This document shows, in pieces, positions 13,994 to 14,050 of a stretch of 14,050 bases of DNA. Position 1 is the stretch's first letter. Every line of letters starts with the position of its first letter. The position numbers were made by a program, and so were the translations under genes. The stretch spans positions 1 through 14,050 of the forward strand of contig JBBSMX010000110.1 in NCBI GenBank assembly GCA_038232935.1, given 5' to 3'. The notes under the pieces were generated by a model. It was not told where the DNA came from and did no database searches. It saw only the letters and a program-made list of their open reading frames with translations. Origin of the DNA: JBBSMX01 sp038232935 (GTDB taxonomy: Bacteria; Bacteroidota; Rhodothermia; Rhodothermales; JANQRZ01).

Positions 13994-14050
13994 GGCGTGA
14001 AACGTAAAGACGTAAGGTCGCTCTGCTCCCACGCTGTGCTGCTGGCATCC

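Noticed and set aside
13994..14050. ACGTAAAGACGTAA short repeat after the PAQR stop
   Set aside because: Two six-base copies are too short to support a repeat or terminator, and no hairpin is present.

Overview
The window is high-GC bacterial chromosome, and its gene content points to the Rhodothermales or a close relative within the Bacteroidota/FCB group. The evidence for this is a 1260-residue surface protein ending in a type IX secretion (T9SS) sorting domain, a HmuY-family haem-binding lipoprotein, a stand-alone tandem AP2-domain protein, and start codons that mostly lack a Shine-Dalgarno sequence. This placement is inference, because there is no rRNA in the window.

Layout. Positions 1-137 hold the 3' end of an insertion sequence that looks like the IS982 family: the last 40 codons of a transposase plus a candidate terminal repeat. 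Positions 253-2487 hold a promoter, an NfeD-like membrane protein, a flotillin and a hairpin terminator, forming a two-gene membrane-microdomain operon. Positions 2517-6439 hold a promoter, the large secreted multidomain T9SS protein and a strong rho-independent terminator. Gluconokinase begins immediately after that terminator (6452-6973) and converges on a minus-strand tandem AP2 protein (6980-7522). A DUF1206 membrane protein (7691-8515) follows on the minus strand.

Positions 8713-12411 on the minus strand form the most informative block. It is a three-gene operon of outer-membrane porin, imelysin lipoprotein and di-haem oxidoreductase lipoprotein, with 21- and 14-bp gaps, headed by a long near-perfect palindrome that looks like a DtxR/MntR-type metalloregulator operator. 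Upstream on the same strand is a HmuY-like lipoprotein (12490-13083). Together these genes read as a metal-responsive envelope system for iron or haem. In it the barrel would admit the metal, imelysin would bind it in the periplasm, the di-haem protein would supply redox chemistry, and HmuY would capture haem. No inner-membrane permease is present. The window ends with a divergent hemolysin III/PAQR (TrhA) membrane protein (13283-13993).

No stretch above 300 bases lacks a gene. The longest gaps are 124-310, 2427-2597, 7523-7690, 8516-8712 and 13084-13282, each described below where it holds a site. Positions 13994-14050 show nothing recognisable. I found no tRNA, rRNA or CRISPR array. The best candidates for something undescribed are the operator-controlled porin/imelysin/di-haem operon and the large protein whose three BACON-like domains each appear to be interrupted at the same place by a different inserted module.
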